A stretch of DNA of 64,000 nucleotides from Kineobactrum sediminis (lineage in GTDB: Bacteria > Pseudomonadota > Gammaproteobacteria > Pseudomonadales > Halieaceae): contig NZ_PKLZ01000001.1 in the NCBI RefSeq assembly GCF_002868715.1, forward strand, positions 248,001 to 312,000, in the 5' to 3' direction. The notes beneath the pieces are model-generated. The model made no database searches. It worked only from the letters and a program-made list of their open reading frames with translations, and was not told where the DNA came from. The translations under genes were made by a program, and so were the position numbers. Numbering within the stretch: the first letter of the stretch is position 1; each line of letters begins with the position of its first letter. Positions 18,427 through 27,884 of this stretch are shown in pieces.

Positions 18427-18729
18427 ATGCCTAACAGTGTCAATGGTCTCGGCACGGCGCCCCCGCAGGGGCCATCACGCCAAGCCGCGACACCGGCCAG
18501 TGACGGGCAGGCGAAGACCGCTACCGGCGCCAGCACCGCCGATACCCTGCAGCTGACAGACTCCGCGCGACAGCTGCAGCAGCTTGTCGAGCTGGCTGCC
18601 GCCGCCGAGACAGTCGATAACGCGCGTGTTGCGGCTACCCGCCAGGCCATTGCCGATGGCCAATACACCGTTGATACCCGGCAAATTGCCGACAACCTGC
18701 TTCAGTTCGATGAGCAGCTGGGCGGCTGA
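18427..18729 (+). CDS. flgM: Anti-sigma-28 factor FlgM
   Basis: 100 residues. The disordered N-terminal half is rich in Pro, Ala, Thr and Gly. The C-terminal FlgM helices (DTLQLTDSARQLQQLVELA, VAATRQAIADGQYTVDTRQIADNLLQFD) bind sigma-28. It is exported after hook completion in the family. CAGGAG precedes the ATG, and its stop overlaps the flgN start (TGATG). Confidence 0.95.
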   Translation: MPNSVNGLGTAPPQGPSRQAATPASDGQAKTATGASTADTLQLTDSARQLQQLVELAAAAETVDNARVAATRQAIADGQYTVDTRQIADNLLQFDEQLGG

Positions 18730-19223
18730 TGAGCATGCTGCAAAGCCCCAGACAATGTGCCACTGCACTCATTGGATTATTCCAGGAGCAATGCACGTGC
18801 GCCACGGCACTGCGGGATCTGCTGGCTCTCGAACGCACGGCACTGGGTAATGGTGATACCGCAAAACTGGACACCACGGCGGAGGGCAAGAACCAGCTTA
18901 TGAGCCAGCTGGAAGAGCTCAGGTCGAGGCAGGCACAGCTGCTGGCCACACTCCCCTTCGGCACTGCTGAAACTGCCCTGGAACAGGCTCTTGATTGGTG
19001 TGACAATACCGGCCATGTTCGCTCCGCCCAACAACAAGCCCGACTGGTACTGACTGAATGCGACCGCGACAACAGGCGCAACGGCTTGCTGGTCCAGCAA
19101 CGGTTGAACTACGTCAGGCGGGCGCTGGATGTGCTGCACAGCGCGCACGCCGACTCCATGATCTATGGCGCGGATGGCAACCGCGATTTCGGCAACTCCT
19201 CCCGGTTACTCGCCGAGGGCTAG
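18729..19223 (+). CDS. flgN: Flagellar export chaperone FlgN
   Basis: 164 residues, helical, with a Leu/Glu-rich early region (LFQEQCTCATALRDLLALERTAL) and a late segment with RRNGLLVQQRLNYVRRALDVL, typical of FlgN. In the family it chaperones FlgK and FlgL. It is translationally coupled to flgM. A run of Gln-rich helix in the middle is unremarkable. Confidence 0.9.
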   Translation: MSMLQSPRQCATALIGLFQEQCTCATALRDLLALERTALGNGDTAKLDTTAEGKNQLMSQLEELRSRQAQLLATLPFGTAETALEQALDWCDNTGHVRSAQQQARLVLTECDRDNRRNGLLVQQRLNYVRRALDVLHSAHADSMIYGADGNRDFGNSSRLLAEG

Positions 19224-19265
19224 GCCCGGAGCCCGGTACGTTGACTTTCCTCACAGTAGTGCCCC

Positions 19266-19961
19266 ATGAGCGATGATACCGTCGTCTCGAAGGCCGATGA
19301 ACTGACCAGCCTGCTCGGGAGTGTACACAAGCAACAGCTGGCCATTCGCATCCTTGCCGAGACCTCGGCTACCCCGGAACCCTCCCTGCTGCTGGCCATC
19401 GATCACCGGCCTCGCCGACTTATTTTTGATGCGCCACGAAATCTTGATGCGGCGCACTTCGCCGTGGGCAAGCGGATAACCGCCTTGACCTATAAAGATG
19501 GCGCAGAATTGCGTTTCGACGTGGGAATCCAGGCGGTTGCCGGGTTTCGCGGCTATCCAGCGCTACAAACGAGTTGGCCGAAGCAGTTGATCTACCGCCA
19601 GAGACGCAAGGCTTTTCGGGTTCGCCTGGGCAGTAGCGAAAACAGCCGAATGGAACTGTACGGCGACGATGGCAACCAGCTCCGTGGCCAGCTACTGGAC
19701 TTTTCCGCAAGCGGCTTTGGTGCCTTGATAGAACGATCCGCTCCCCTGGTGATGGGGGAAATCATTGATTATTCACTGGACGTCGGTGGCGTGTATTTTT
19801 CCGGCAAGGTCGAAATCCGCGATTTGACGATACCGTCCCAGGGCCGGTTCATGCGGATCGGCGCGGCGTTGGTGAAACTGGAGCCGCAGGCACAGAAACA
19901 ATTGGAGCGCATCGCCAGGGACCTGGAACGACGCAAAATCCGCAGCAACAATAATCGCTGA
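19266..19961 (+). CDS. ycgR: YcgR-type PilZ flagellar brake protein
   Basis: 231 residues with a YcgR N-terminal domain (about 10-110) and a C-terminal PilZ domain. The c-di-GMP motifs are intact: RRKAFR (RxxxR, about 118-123) and DFSASGFG (D-x-S-x-x-G, about 145-152). In the family it binds c-di-GMP and slows the flagellar motor at the switch. It lies 42 bases after flgN and just before the EAL-HDOD gene, so it probably belongs to the same signalling group. Confidence 0.88.
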   Translation: MSDDTVVSKADELTSLLGSVHKQQLAIRILAETSATPEPSLLLAIDHRPRRLIFDAPRNLDAAHFAVGKRITALTYKDGAELRFDVGIQAVAGFRGYPALQTSWPKQLIYRQRRKAFRVRLGSSENSRMELYGDDGNQLRGQLLDFSASGFGALIERSAPLVMGEIIDYSLDVGGVYFSGKVEIRDLTIPSQGRFMRIGAALVKLEPQAQKQLERIARDLERRKIRSNNNR

Positions 19962-19981
19962 CACACGAGGAGCCATAATCA

Positions 19982-21268
19982 GTGAACAATCTCGAAACGG
20001 GTGACGCTTTAGCAAAGGCAGCTGCTACTGCGCCCGACAGCAAAGGACACCAGGTACATTTTGCACGGCAGCCAATTTTTGACGGCAGGCTGGAGGTTTA
20101 TGGCTATGAGATGCTGTTTCGCGAGTCTCCGCAGAATGAGGCTGCCATTACCCCGGGTTCTCAAGCAGGCAAGATCGCCACCGCCAGGGTAATGTTGAAT
20201 TCCATCATGGACCTGGATGTGGAGAAACTCACCGAGGGCAAAATGGCGTTCTTCAATCTTTCACGCGAGTTTTTGCTGGACGACAACGGACTGCTGCTTA
20301 ACGGAACCAATATCGGCGTTGAATTACTCAGCAGCGCCGGAACCGGCAGTGAGGTGGTGCGGGCCCTTGAGGTCCTGGCGCTGCAGGGTGTGGTGATTGC
20401 ACTGGATGACTTTTCCTGGCAGGCCGGGATTGAACAACTTCTGGACTCGGCTGCCCTGGTCAAGCTCGACATCCAGAAAGCCGACCGCGCCTGGCTGGCC
20501 TCGACTATCATCCGATTGCGCAACTGGCCAGTGAAGCTGGTGGCCCAAAAGGTTGAAACCCAGGAAGAGTTTGCGTGGTGCAAAGCCCAGGGTTTTGATT
20601 ATTTCCAGGGTTACTTCCTGTGCAAGCCCACAGTTGTGGAGCAGCAGCGACTCCCCGACAGCAAGATCAATACCCTGCGCCTTATCGCCGAACTGCAAAA
20701 ACCGGATATCACACCGGAAGACCTGGAAGCGGTCATTCGCAATGACATGGCATTGCACTACCGTCTTCTGAGAACCGTGAACTCAACCTACTACGGCTTG
20801 TCGGTGGAGGTGAAGTCGATCGGCCATGCCGTGGTTATCCTGGGCATGGCAACCGTCAAGCGCTGGGCACACCTGCAGCTGGTCGCCGGTTCAGATGATA
20901 CCCCGGCAGAAATTATCCGCCAGGCATTGATCCGGGCCCGGATGTGCGAACAACTGATCCCCACCCTACCGAAAGAAACCAGAGATACTGCGTTTACCAC
21001 CGGTATGTTTTCCCTGCTGGAGGCGATACTCGACTCGCCCATGACATTGATTGTCTCCCAACTGCCTCTGGACCAGGATATGGCGGACGCGCTTACCCGG
21101 CATGAAGGGCCCTTCGGGCGCCTGCTGAAGGCGGTGATCGCCTATGAACAAGGGCAATGGGATGAACTCGACAACAGCCTGTTCAGCACGGATGATCTTG
21201 CGGCCTGCTACCTTGAGGCGGTGCAGTGGGCAAGAGAGCAATTTGACGAGCTGAGCAGAGAGACCTGA
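19982..21268 (+). CDS. EAL-HDOD (YuxH/CdgJ-type) signalling protein
   Basis: 428 residues from GTG at 19982, supported by GAGGAG upstream. The EAL-like domain (about 20-210) begins HFARQPIFDGRLEVYGYEMLFRE; the catalytic ELL/EAL glutamate position reads YEML and several metal ligands of active EAL enzymes are not obvious, so it is probably not a phosphodiesterase. An HDOD domain follows (about 220-400: RNDMALHYRLLRTVNSTYYGL, HAVVILGMATVKRWAHLQL). Vibrio CdgJ of this type affects motility. It follows ycgR by 20 bases. Confidence 0.85.
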   Translation: MNNLETGDALAKAAATAPDSKGHQVHFARQPIFDGRLEVYGYEMLFRESPQNEAAITPGSQAGKIATARVMLNSIMDLDVEKLTEGKMAFFNLSREFLLDDNGLLLNGTNIGVELLSSAGTGSEVVRALEVLALQGVVIALDDFSWQAGIEQLLDSAALVKLDIQKADRAWLASTIIRLRNWPVKLVAQKVETQEEFAWCKAQGFDYFQGYFLCKPTVVEQQRLPDSKINTLRLIAELQKPDITPEDLEAVIRNDMALHYRLLRTVNSTYYGLSVEVKSIGHAVVILGMATVKRWAHLQLVAGSDDTPAEIIRQALIRARMCEQLIPTLPKETRDTAFTTGMFSLLEAILDSPMTLIVSQLPLDQDMADALTRHEGPFGRLLKAVIAYEQGQWDELDNSLFSTDDLAACYLEAVQWAREQFDELSRET

Positions 21269-21282
21269 CGGGGCAGGCTTGC

Positions 21283-23265
21283 TCAATCGACAGGAAGAAT
21301 ATCAAGGGCCCGCGCTGCAACAAGCGGACGCCCTGAAGACTGTTCAATAAACGCCACCAGATGCTCGAATGTGAGTGGACGAGAGAAATAGTAGCCCTGG
21401 AAATAATTGCAGCCACGGGTCATGAGAAAGTCCCGTACCTGAACGGATTCAACGCCCTCGGCAATTGTCGCCAACCCCAGGTGCCGGGCCATGGACAAAA
21501 TGGCTTCCACGATTCCCGCATCGTTGTTGTCCGTCAGCACGTCCAGCACGAATGACTGGTCAATCTTGATGGTATCCACGGGTAATTTCTTGAGGTAGGC
21601 CAGCGATGAATAACCGGTGCCGAAATCATCTATCGAAAACAGCACACCGAGCGCCCGCAGGGCCTGCATGGTACTGATTGCGCGTTCGACATTATCCAAC
21701 AGGCTGCCCTCTGTCACCTCGAGACGCAACCGCGACAGCGGCGCCGCCGACTCGGCAGCAATTGCAGTAACGGTATCTATCAGGCCCGGCAAGCGAAACT
21801 GCCGCGCACTGAGGTTTACCGAGATCGAAGGTGTGGCATCACCAAAGTGCCCGATTAACCTTACCAGGTCGGTGCAGGCGGTACGCAGGACCCATTCGCC
21901 CAGTTCCAGGATAATCCCGCTCTCTTCCGCAATCGGGATGAATTCCGCGGGAGAGACCATGCCGCGCTCGGGGTGCAGCCAGCGCACCAGTGCCTCGACG
22001 CCAATCACCTGCCCGCCGTGATCAACCATGGGCTGGTAGTAAAGCCGCAACTGGTCATCGCGCAGCGCAACCCGCAACTCCCGATCAATCTTCAAACGCT
22101 GACTGGCGGCCTCGTGCATGGCGCCATGGTATGAACTTATGGCATTGCGACCACTGGCCTTGGCATCGTACATGGCGGTATCGGCCTGTCGCATAAGGTC
22201 GTCAATATCCACACCGTTTTGGGGAAATACAGTTATCCCTATACTGGCTGACATGAAAAGCGCCTGTTCCTGGGTCTCATAGGGCAGGTCGGTGAGCACG
22301 CGCTTGAGATCTTCGGCAAACCGGCGGGCGGAGGTGTCCGCCAGTGCGCCGTTGACGCTCAGGTCAGAAAGCAGCACCACAAATTCGTCACCCCCCAGCC
22401 GCGCGGCAATATCCTCGGCGCGCAGCCGGCCACGCAGCCGGCCGGCGACCTGCTGCAGCACGTGGTCGCCTACCGGGTGTCCCAGCGAATCGTTGATGGT
22501 CTTGAAATTATCCAGATCCAGGAACAACAGTGCACCGCCGATACCATGGCGCTGCGCCCGCGCCAGATTGCGGTCGATACACTCGCGCAGATAGCGCCTG
22601 TTGGGTAGTTGGGTCAGGTCATCGAAGCGGGCCTGGTGTGAGGCCCAGCCCTCTGCTTCCTGGAAGTCATAGCGGGCACGTAACGACTCGGTGATGGTTT
22701 CGTTCAAACGCCGGGCAGAAACGTGCATGGCGATCAGGAATAACAGAATCATCGACACCATCAGCCAGCCCAGGCGCCCACCTTCGACCATGAAGCAGAG
22801 CATCAAGGGTACCAGTGACAAAACCATAAAACTGTTAACGGCATAGCGTATTGACGACAGGACCGATATAGCGCTTGCCGTGACCCCCGCCAGCGCAAAC
22901 GCAAGAATCACCTGGCTTACGGGATCCCCCGGGGCAAACAACACTACGCCGGCGCTACCCCAGACCATACCTGCAGCCACCGCACCGAGAGCGGCTCTGC
23001 GCTCCCAGCTGGTAGCGCTGCGTTTTTCAGGGACTCTCTGGTAGGCCCGCATATCCCACCATCGCGCCGCCACCATCAACAACAGGCACCCAAACCAGCT
23101 TGCCACCCGAAAGCCATTAAGGGCAGGCAGGAGGATGGCGCCCAGAATCACCCCGTTTACCGTGCTCATCAGCAGGGATAACCTTAGGGATCCATACAGC
23201 AATTTGACCTGGCCAGCATGGATGGTGGTGATTACTGTGTTCGAACTCGTGGGACTCTCTGCCAC
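21283..23265 (-). CDS. Membrane-bound GGDEF-EAL protein
   Basis: 660 residues. The N-terminal third (about 20-190) holds about six hydrophobic membrane segments. A GGDEF domain follows (motif LGGDEFVVLL near 295) and an EAL domain (EALVRW near 425, SINLSARQF-like SVNLSARQ, DDFGTGYSSLAYLKKLPVDTIKIDQSF). Both catalytic motifs look intact, so it could make or degrade c-di-GMP. It is convergent with the EAL-HDOD gene, with 14 bases between them. Confidence 0.92.
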   Translation of the reverse strand: MAESPTSSNTVITTIHAGQVKLLYGSLRLSLLMSTVNGVILGAILLPALNGFRVASWFGCLLLMVAARWWDMRAYQRVPEKRSATSWERRAALGAVAAGMVWGSAGVVLFAPGDPVSQVILAFALAGVTASAISVLSSIRYAVNSFMVLSLVPLMLCFMVEGGRLGWLMVSMILLFLIAMHVSARRLNETITESLRARYDFQEAEGWASHQARFDDLTQLPNRRYLRECIDRNLARAQRHGIGGALLFLDLDNFKTINDSLGHPVGDHVLQQVAGRLRGRLRAEDIAARLGGDEFVVLLSDLSVNGALADTSARRFAEDLKRVLTDLPYETQEQALFMSASIGITVFPQNGVDIDDLMRQADTAMYDAKASGRNAISSYHGAMHEAASQRLKIDRELRVALRDDQLRLYYQPMVDHGGQVIGVEALVRWLHPERGMVSPAEFIPIAEESGIILELGEWVLRTACTDLVRLIGHFGDATPSISVNLSARQFRLPGLIDTVTAIAAESAAPLSRLRLEVTEGSLLDNVERAISTMQALRALGVLFSIDDFGTGYSSLAYLKKLPVDTIKIDQSFVLDVLTDNNDAGIVEAILSMARHLGLATIAEGVESVQVRDFLMTRGCNYFQGYYFSRPLTFEHLVAFIEQSSGRPLVAARALDILPVD

Positions 23266-23289
23266 TGCGCCCCTTCCGAAGCCTCACTA

Positions 23290-23305
23290 TAGGCTATTGA
23301 GCCTA
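23290..23305. promoter_or_regulatory. Inverted repeat upstream of the GGDEF-EAL gene
   Basis: TAGGCT-ATTG-AGCCTA, perfect 6-4-6, 25 bases before the start at 23265 and downstream of a TTGACT on the minus strand. It could be an operator; the binder is unknown. The rest of the 188-base gap to fieF shows nothing recognisable. Confidence 0.4.
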
Positions 23306-23453
23306 CCGGGCGGCTTCATGGCAAGTCAACTATTGTCTCGCACTACCCCCAATTACCGGAATCGGCGACACCTGAAACACTACAGCGGCTTTGCCAAGCA
23401 GTCACAAGTGCTCTAACCTTCAACACCCGATCACCACCAAGACACGCCCGCGC

Positions 23454-24368
23454 ATGAACAACCCAATCTCCCAGGCCGAGGGCGCACGACTTCTCAAGCT
23501 CGCCACCAACGCCTCAATCGCGGTCGCATTGCTGCTGATCGCCGCCAAAGGGATGGCTTACTGGCAAACCTCTTCCATGAGCATCCTGGCTTCACTGGTC
23601 GATTCACTGATGGATTCGGGCGCCTCGCTGTTCAACCTTATTGCCGTACGTTATGCGCTGGTGCCCGCAGATCGACAGCATCGGTTTGGTCACGGCAAGG
23701 CAGAGTCCATTGCCGCCCTTGCCCAGAGCACTCTCATTATCGGCTCAGGGTTGTACCTGGTTGTAGAGGCCGGCCGGCGGCTGATGAACCCGGAACCACT
23801 GACGGCCTTTGGCATGGGCGTTGCCGTCATGGTATTCACCGTTGTTGTGACTATCGGCCTGGTAGCGTTGCAAAGTTATGTGATCCGTCGCACCGGCTCG
23901 GCGGCCATACGGGCAGACTCGCTGCATTACCGCACCGATGTGCTGACCAATTCAGGGGTCATTGTCGCGCTGATACTCGCCCAGTTTGGCTGGCCGGGGA
24001 TGGACCCGCTGTTCGCGATCGCCACCGCCATTTATATCCTGTACTCGGCACGGGCGATCATGCGCGATGCGTTCAATGAGCTACTGGACAGGGAACTGCC
24101 CGAGGAGCAGCGGGCCCTGATCCAGAAAATAGCCGAGGACCATCCCGATGTAAAAGGTGTGCACGACCTGCGTACCCGCAGTTCGGGACGGGTAGAGTTT
24201 ATCGAACTGCACCTGGAACTGGATGGCAACATGTCTTTACTGCGTTCACACAGCATATCCGATGAGGTGGAGGACGCCATCATCAAAAAAATACCCGCGG
24301 CTGACGTTGTCATTCACCAGGACCCCGCGGGTATCGACGAAGTGCAGCAGGACGAACAGCTGGAATAG
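23454..24368 (+). CDS. fieF: Cation diffusion facilitator, FieF/YiiP type
   Basis: 304 residues from ATG at 23454; an in-frame extension upstream has no CDF sequence. Six membrane segments are followed by a cytoplasmic C-terminal domain (about 210-300). Metal-site motifs are present: LVDSLMDSGAS (D-x-x-x-D in helix 2) and HYRTDVLTNSGV (H-x-x-x-D in helix 5), plus HRFGHGKAE between. It would export Zn2+, Fe2+ or Cd2+ by proton exchange. It is followed 57 bases later by the aldo-keto reductase gene. Confidence 0.9.
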   Translation: MNNPISQAEGARLLKLATNASIAVALLLIAAKGMAYWQTSSMSILASLVDSLMDSGASLFNLIAVRYALVPADRQHRFGHGKAESIAALAQSTLIIGSGLYLVVEAGRRLMNPEPLTAFGMGVAVMVFTVVVTIGLVALQSYVIRRTGSAAIRADSLHYRTDVLTNSGVIVALILAQFGWPGMDPLFAIATAIYILYSARAIMRDAFNELLDRELPEEQRALIQKIAEDHPDVKGVHDLRTRSSGRVEFIELHLELDGNMSLLRSHSISDEVEDAIIKKIPAADVVIHQDPAGIDEVQQDEQLE

Positions 24369-24425
24369 CACTTCGGCGAAAAGAGCCTGGATACATCCCA
24401 CGCAACTAACACTGGAGGATCCGTA

Positions 24426-25469
24426 ATGGAATACCGCAAGCTCGGCAACACCGACATCGACGTCAGCCTCATCTGCCTCGGCACCATGACTTTTGGCGAA
24501 CAAAACAGCGAGCCAGAGGCTTTCCGACAGCTGGATTATGCCCTTGATCGCGGCGTGAACTTCGTTGATACCGCCGAGATGTACCCGGTGGCTCCCCGGC
24601 CCGAAACCCAGGGTGCATCAGAGCGCCACGTAGGTGCCTGGTTGAAGCAGTCGGGCAAACGCGACCAGATCGTCCTGGCCACCAAGGTGACCGGGCGCGG
24701 CGACCAGAATTCCGGTGTCAGCCATATCCGCGGCGGCCCCCGGCTCAGTCGCAGCCATATTCACGAGGCCATTGATGGCTCGTTGCAGCGTCTCGGCACG
24801 GACCATGTGGACCTCTACCAGGTGCACTGGCCCGAACGGGCCACCAATTTTTTTGGCAATCTGGGCTACCGGCACCTGGATAATGACGGCATTGGCATTG
24901 AAGAAACCCTGTCTGCCCTGGGAGAACTGGTCACCGCCGGCAAGGTACGGCACATCGGCATCTCCAACGAAACCCCCTGGGGCGTCATGGAATACCTGCG
25001 CCTGGCACAGGAAAAGAAGCTGCCTCGCATCGTCAGTATCCAGAATCCATATAACTTCCTCAATCGCTCCTTTGAAGTGGGGTTGGCGGAAATGGCCATC
25101 CGGGAACAGGTTAGCCTACTGGCTTACTCCCCACTCGCCTTTGGTACGCTAAGCGGCAAATACCTGAACGGCGCCCGTCCGGCAGGATCGAGACTGGCGC
25201 TTTTTGACCGCTTTGTCCGTTACGGGAATCCCCAGGCAGAAGCCGCAGCGGCGGCCTACGTGGCGCTCGCACAGGAACACGGGCTGAACCCTGCACAAAT
25301 GGCGCTCGCGTTTGTAAACAGTCGCCAGTTCACTGCCAGCAATATCATTGGCGCCACCACGATGGAGCAGCTGCACAGCAATATTGACAGTATCAACCTC
25401 GTGCTGGATAAAGCCCTGCTCAATGCACTGGATACCATTCACCAACAGTACTGCATTCCCTCACCCTGA
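24426..25469 (+). CDS. tas: Tas-type NADP-dependent aldo/keto reductase
   Basis: 347 residues, the usual Tas length. The AKR tetrad is visible: Asp and Tyr in NFVDTAEMYP, Lys in LATKVTG, His in YQVHWPE. The NADP-binding C-terminal part is ANIIGATTMEQLHSNID. The N-terminus MEYRKLGNTDIDVSLICLGTMTFG matches Tas closely. The natural substrate of E. coli Tas is not established. GGAGGATCCGTA precedes the ATG. Confidence 0.9.
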   Translation: MEYRKLGNTDIDVSLICLGTMTFGEQNSEPEAFRQLDYALDRGVNFVDTAEMYPVAPRPETQGASERHVGAWLKQSGKRDQIVLATKVTGRGDQNSGVSHIRGGPRLSRSHIHEAIDGSLQRLGTDHVDLYQVHWPERATNFFGNLGYRHLDNDGIGIEETLSALGELVTAGKVRHIGISNETPWGVMEYLRLAQEKKLPRIVSIQNPYNFLNRSFEVGLAEMAIREQVSLLAYSPLAFGTLSGKYLNGARPAGSRLALFDRFVRYGNPQAEAAAAAYVALAQEHGLNPAQMALAFVNSRQFTASNIIGATTMEQLHSNIDSINLVLDKALLNALDTIHQQYCIPSP

Positions 25470-25543
25470 GGGTCAACACCCGTCGCCGGTGCGCATGCTG
25501 TGGCGGCGCCCGGCAGTACCTCCAATCCGGCAACAAATAACCT

Positions 25544-27688
25544 TCAACCGCCCAGTGGCCTTAGAAATTCGCGCTCAAAGTCCGTCGCCGGCAGTGGTTT
25601 GCTATAGTAAAACCCCTGCGCGCAGTCACAATTGTGAGCGGTGAGATAGCGCGCGGTATCGTAATCTTCCACACCTTCCGCCACCACCCGCAGCCTGAGA
25701 CTCTGGCCCATGCGAATAATAGCCTCAACGATCGGCGCCGCATTGCCGCCCGCGGCGATGTTGTGGACAAAACTCTGGTCAATCTTCAGCTCATCCACGG
25801 GCAGGTTTTTCAGGTAGCTAAGTGAGGAGTAACCGGTACCAAAGTCATCCACTGCGATCCGTACGCCCAGGCGTTCAATGGCCCGCACACGGTCTGCGGC
25901 ACCCTTGAACTCTGTCATCAGCAAGGATTCAGTGAGTTCCAACTGCAGCTGGTCCGGCGGCAAACGAAAGTGCTCCAGTGTTGCACGGACGTGATCGGTG
26001 AAGTGTTCATCGCGCAACTGGACAATAGAGACATTAACCGAGATTCGCAGCGCCGGGTACCCCGCATCCAGCCAGCTCCGAGCCTGCCGCGATGCCTGTT
26101 CCAGCACCCACCTCCCCAGGGCAATCATGACATTGCGGTTATCTTCCGCCAACGGAATAAAGCGATTCGGGGGAACCGCCCCCAGCTGGGGATGGTGCCA
26201 TCGCAGCAATACTTCAACGCCCACCACGTTACCGGAATCCAGAGCAACCTGGGGCTGAAAATGCAGTGACAGCTGCCCCGCCTCCAGCGCCTTGCGAAGA
26301 TCGCCCTGCAGTTCCCGGCGTTCGGCAGCGCGCCGGTGCATTTCGGGAGCGAAGAAGCGGATGGTGTTACGGCCCTGCCTCTTGGCCTGGTACATGGCGA
26401 TGTCGGCATGTTTGATAAGGGCCTGGGGATCGGTACCATCTTCAGGAAAAACACTGACGCCGAGACTCGTGGACAATTCAACCGTTGTCCTGGCGATGTC
26501 ATAAGGTGCCCGCACCCGCCCCATAATCTTCAGTGCCAGCTCATTCAGGTCGGCCAGTTCGCCAAAATCGGTCAGCAGGATCACGAACTCGTCCCCGCCC
26601 AGGCGACACACCGTATCGGCGCGTCGAACGCAGACCTGCAGCCGCTTCGCCACCTGCTTCAGCAGTTCGTCTCCGGCCGCGTGGCCAAGCATGTCGTTAA
26701 CGTCCTTGAACAGGTCGAGGTCCATATACAGCAACGCCAGCCGGCCAGGATTACGCTCTGCGTGGGCGATCTCCTGGGTCAGCCGGTCGATCAGCAGGGA
26801 ACGGTTAGGCAGGTTCGTAAGCGGATCATGCGTTGCCAGATAGCCCAGCTCTGCGGTTAACGCGCGGATCTTGCTGACGTCGCGAAAGGTTGCCACCAGG
26901 CCGATAAACCTGGCGGCGGAATCCCGCAGTGGTGCGATGAATTCCTCTACCGCCAGCAGCGCACCATCGCGTTGCTGCAGCAGTACCTCACCGTCATGAG
27001 GCGCTGCCTGGTCTGCGTCGGCAGCCATGCAAACCAGGCAATTCACCGGCTCCCGGGTGGCTGCATCCAGTACTACCAGCACCTTGTCCGCCGGCTGGCC
27101 CATGGCCGCATCAGAGGTCCAGCCACTGATCTTTTCCGCGGCCGGGTTCATGTAAGTGATACAGCCCCGGGTATCGGTGCTGATGACCCCATCATCTATA
27201 CTGCGCAAGGTTACCTGCAGCTGTTCACGCTCCTTTTCAAGTGCCCGGTTCGAGCGCTCGACATAGGTCACGACACTTTGAATGACCGCATCGTCCAGTG
27301 CTTCATGGAGAAATATCAGCTCATCGGCAGACAGGGTGCCGGCCTGCTGTGCGAGTTGCTGCATAATCACCGTGCGCAACATGCTGTATTCGCGGGTCGC
27401 ATCTTCCAGCGAAAAACCCAGCTCCCAGCGCTGCCGGGCATGAGTGACAGGGCCTTCCTCCGGGAGGCCGATAATTGCCTGCGGCCCCACAGCCTGTTCC
27501 GCGTGTTCCGCGATCGTGTCGAGAATGGTCGGGATATTGTTGCGCTGTTGTTCGCTGGTTAACTTCTTTGTCGCTGCCAGCATGCTCCGGTCCAGATCCT
27601 CCCACTTACGGAGAATCGTCTCGCGTTCGCCGCGAAGAAATTCATGCAAGCGCAGTGTGGGCTGGCCTGAAGCCGGTTCCCGGGTCAT
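25544..27688 (-). CDS. PAS-GGDEF-EAL protein with RsbRD-like N-terminal domain
   Basis: 714 residues. A helical N-terminal domain (about 1-155) resembles the RsbRD-type sensor. A PAS domain follows (DGVISTDTRGCITYMNPAAEKISGW, about 165-280, with CLVCMAADAD), then GGDEF (LGGDEFVILL, about 375) and EAL (VEVLLRWHHP, about 505; EVL variant; DDFGTGYSSLSYLKNLPVDELKIDQSF). No membrane segment is seen. Both catalytic motifs look competent. It is convergent with tas, and its upstream gap (27689-27884) is shared with the next gene. Confidence 0.9.
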   Translation of the reverse strand: MTREPASGQPTLRLHEFLRGERETILRKWEDLDRSMLAATKKLTSEQQRNNIPTILDTIAEHAEQAVGPQAIIGLPEEGPVTHARQRWELGFSLEDATREYSMLRTVIMQQLAQQAGTLSADELIFLHEALDDAVIQSVVTYVERSNRALEKEREQLQVTLRSIDDGVISTDTRGCITYMNPAAEKISGWTSDAAMGQPADKVLVVLDAATREPVNCLVCMAADADQAAPHDGEVLLQQRDGALLAVEEFIAPLRDSAARFIGLVATFRDVSKIRALTAELGYLATHDPLTNLPNRSLLIDRLTQEIAHAERNPGRLALLYMDLDLFKDVNDMLGHAAGDELLKQVAKRLQVCVRRADTVCRLGGDEFVILLTDFGELADLNELALKIMGRVRAPYDIARTTVELSTSLGVSVFPEDGTDPQALIKHADIAMYQAKRQGRNTIRFFAPEMHRRAAERRELQGDLRKALEAGQLSLHFQPQVALDSGNVVGVEVLLRWHHPQLGAVPPNRFIPLAEDNRNVMIALGRWVLEQASRQARSWLDAGYPALRISVNVSIVQLRDEHFTDHVRATLEHFRLPPDQLQLELTESLLMTEFKGAADRVRAIERLGVRIAVDDFGTGYSSLSYLKNLPVDELKIDQSFVHNIAAGGNAAPIVEAIIRMGQSLRLRVVAEGVEDYDTARYLTAHNCDCAQGFYYSKPLPATDFEREFLRPLGG

Positions 27689-27884
27689 AGCGTCCCCCTG
27701 TTGGTGTCAGGCTTTACAGTATAGACCTGACCGCCGGTTTGACCCCCCCTGCGCCACGATTGACCGAAAACCCGAAAATCCCTTCGCGAACCGACATGGC
27801 CGATAAATCCGGTTGAACTTTGTGGACCGCTAATTTAGGCTTTCTTCCCGGGAAACAGGTGATAACAAAAGCAGAGAGGTCTCA

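Noticed and set aside
27799-27806. Perfect sigma-28 -10 sequence GCCGATAA upstream of the unknown gene at 27885
   Set aside because: No TAAA-like -35 lies fifteen bases upstream, so it may be chance.
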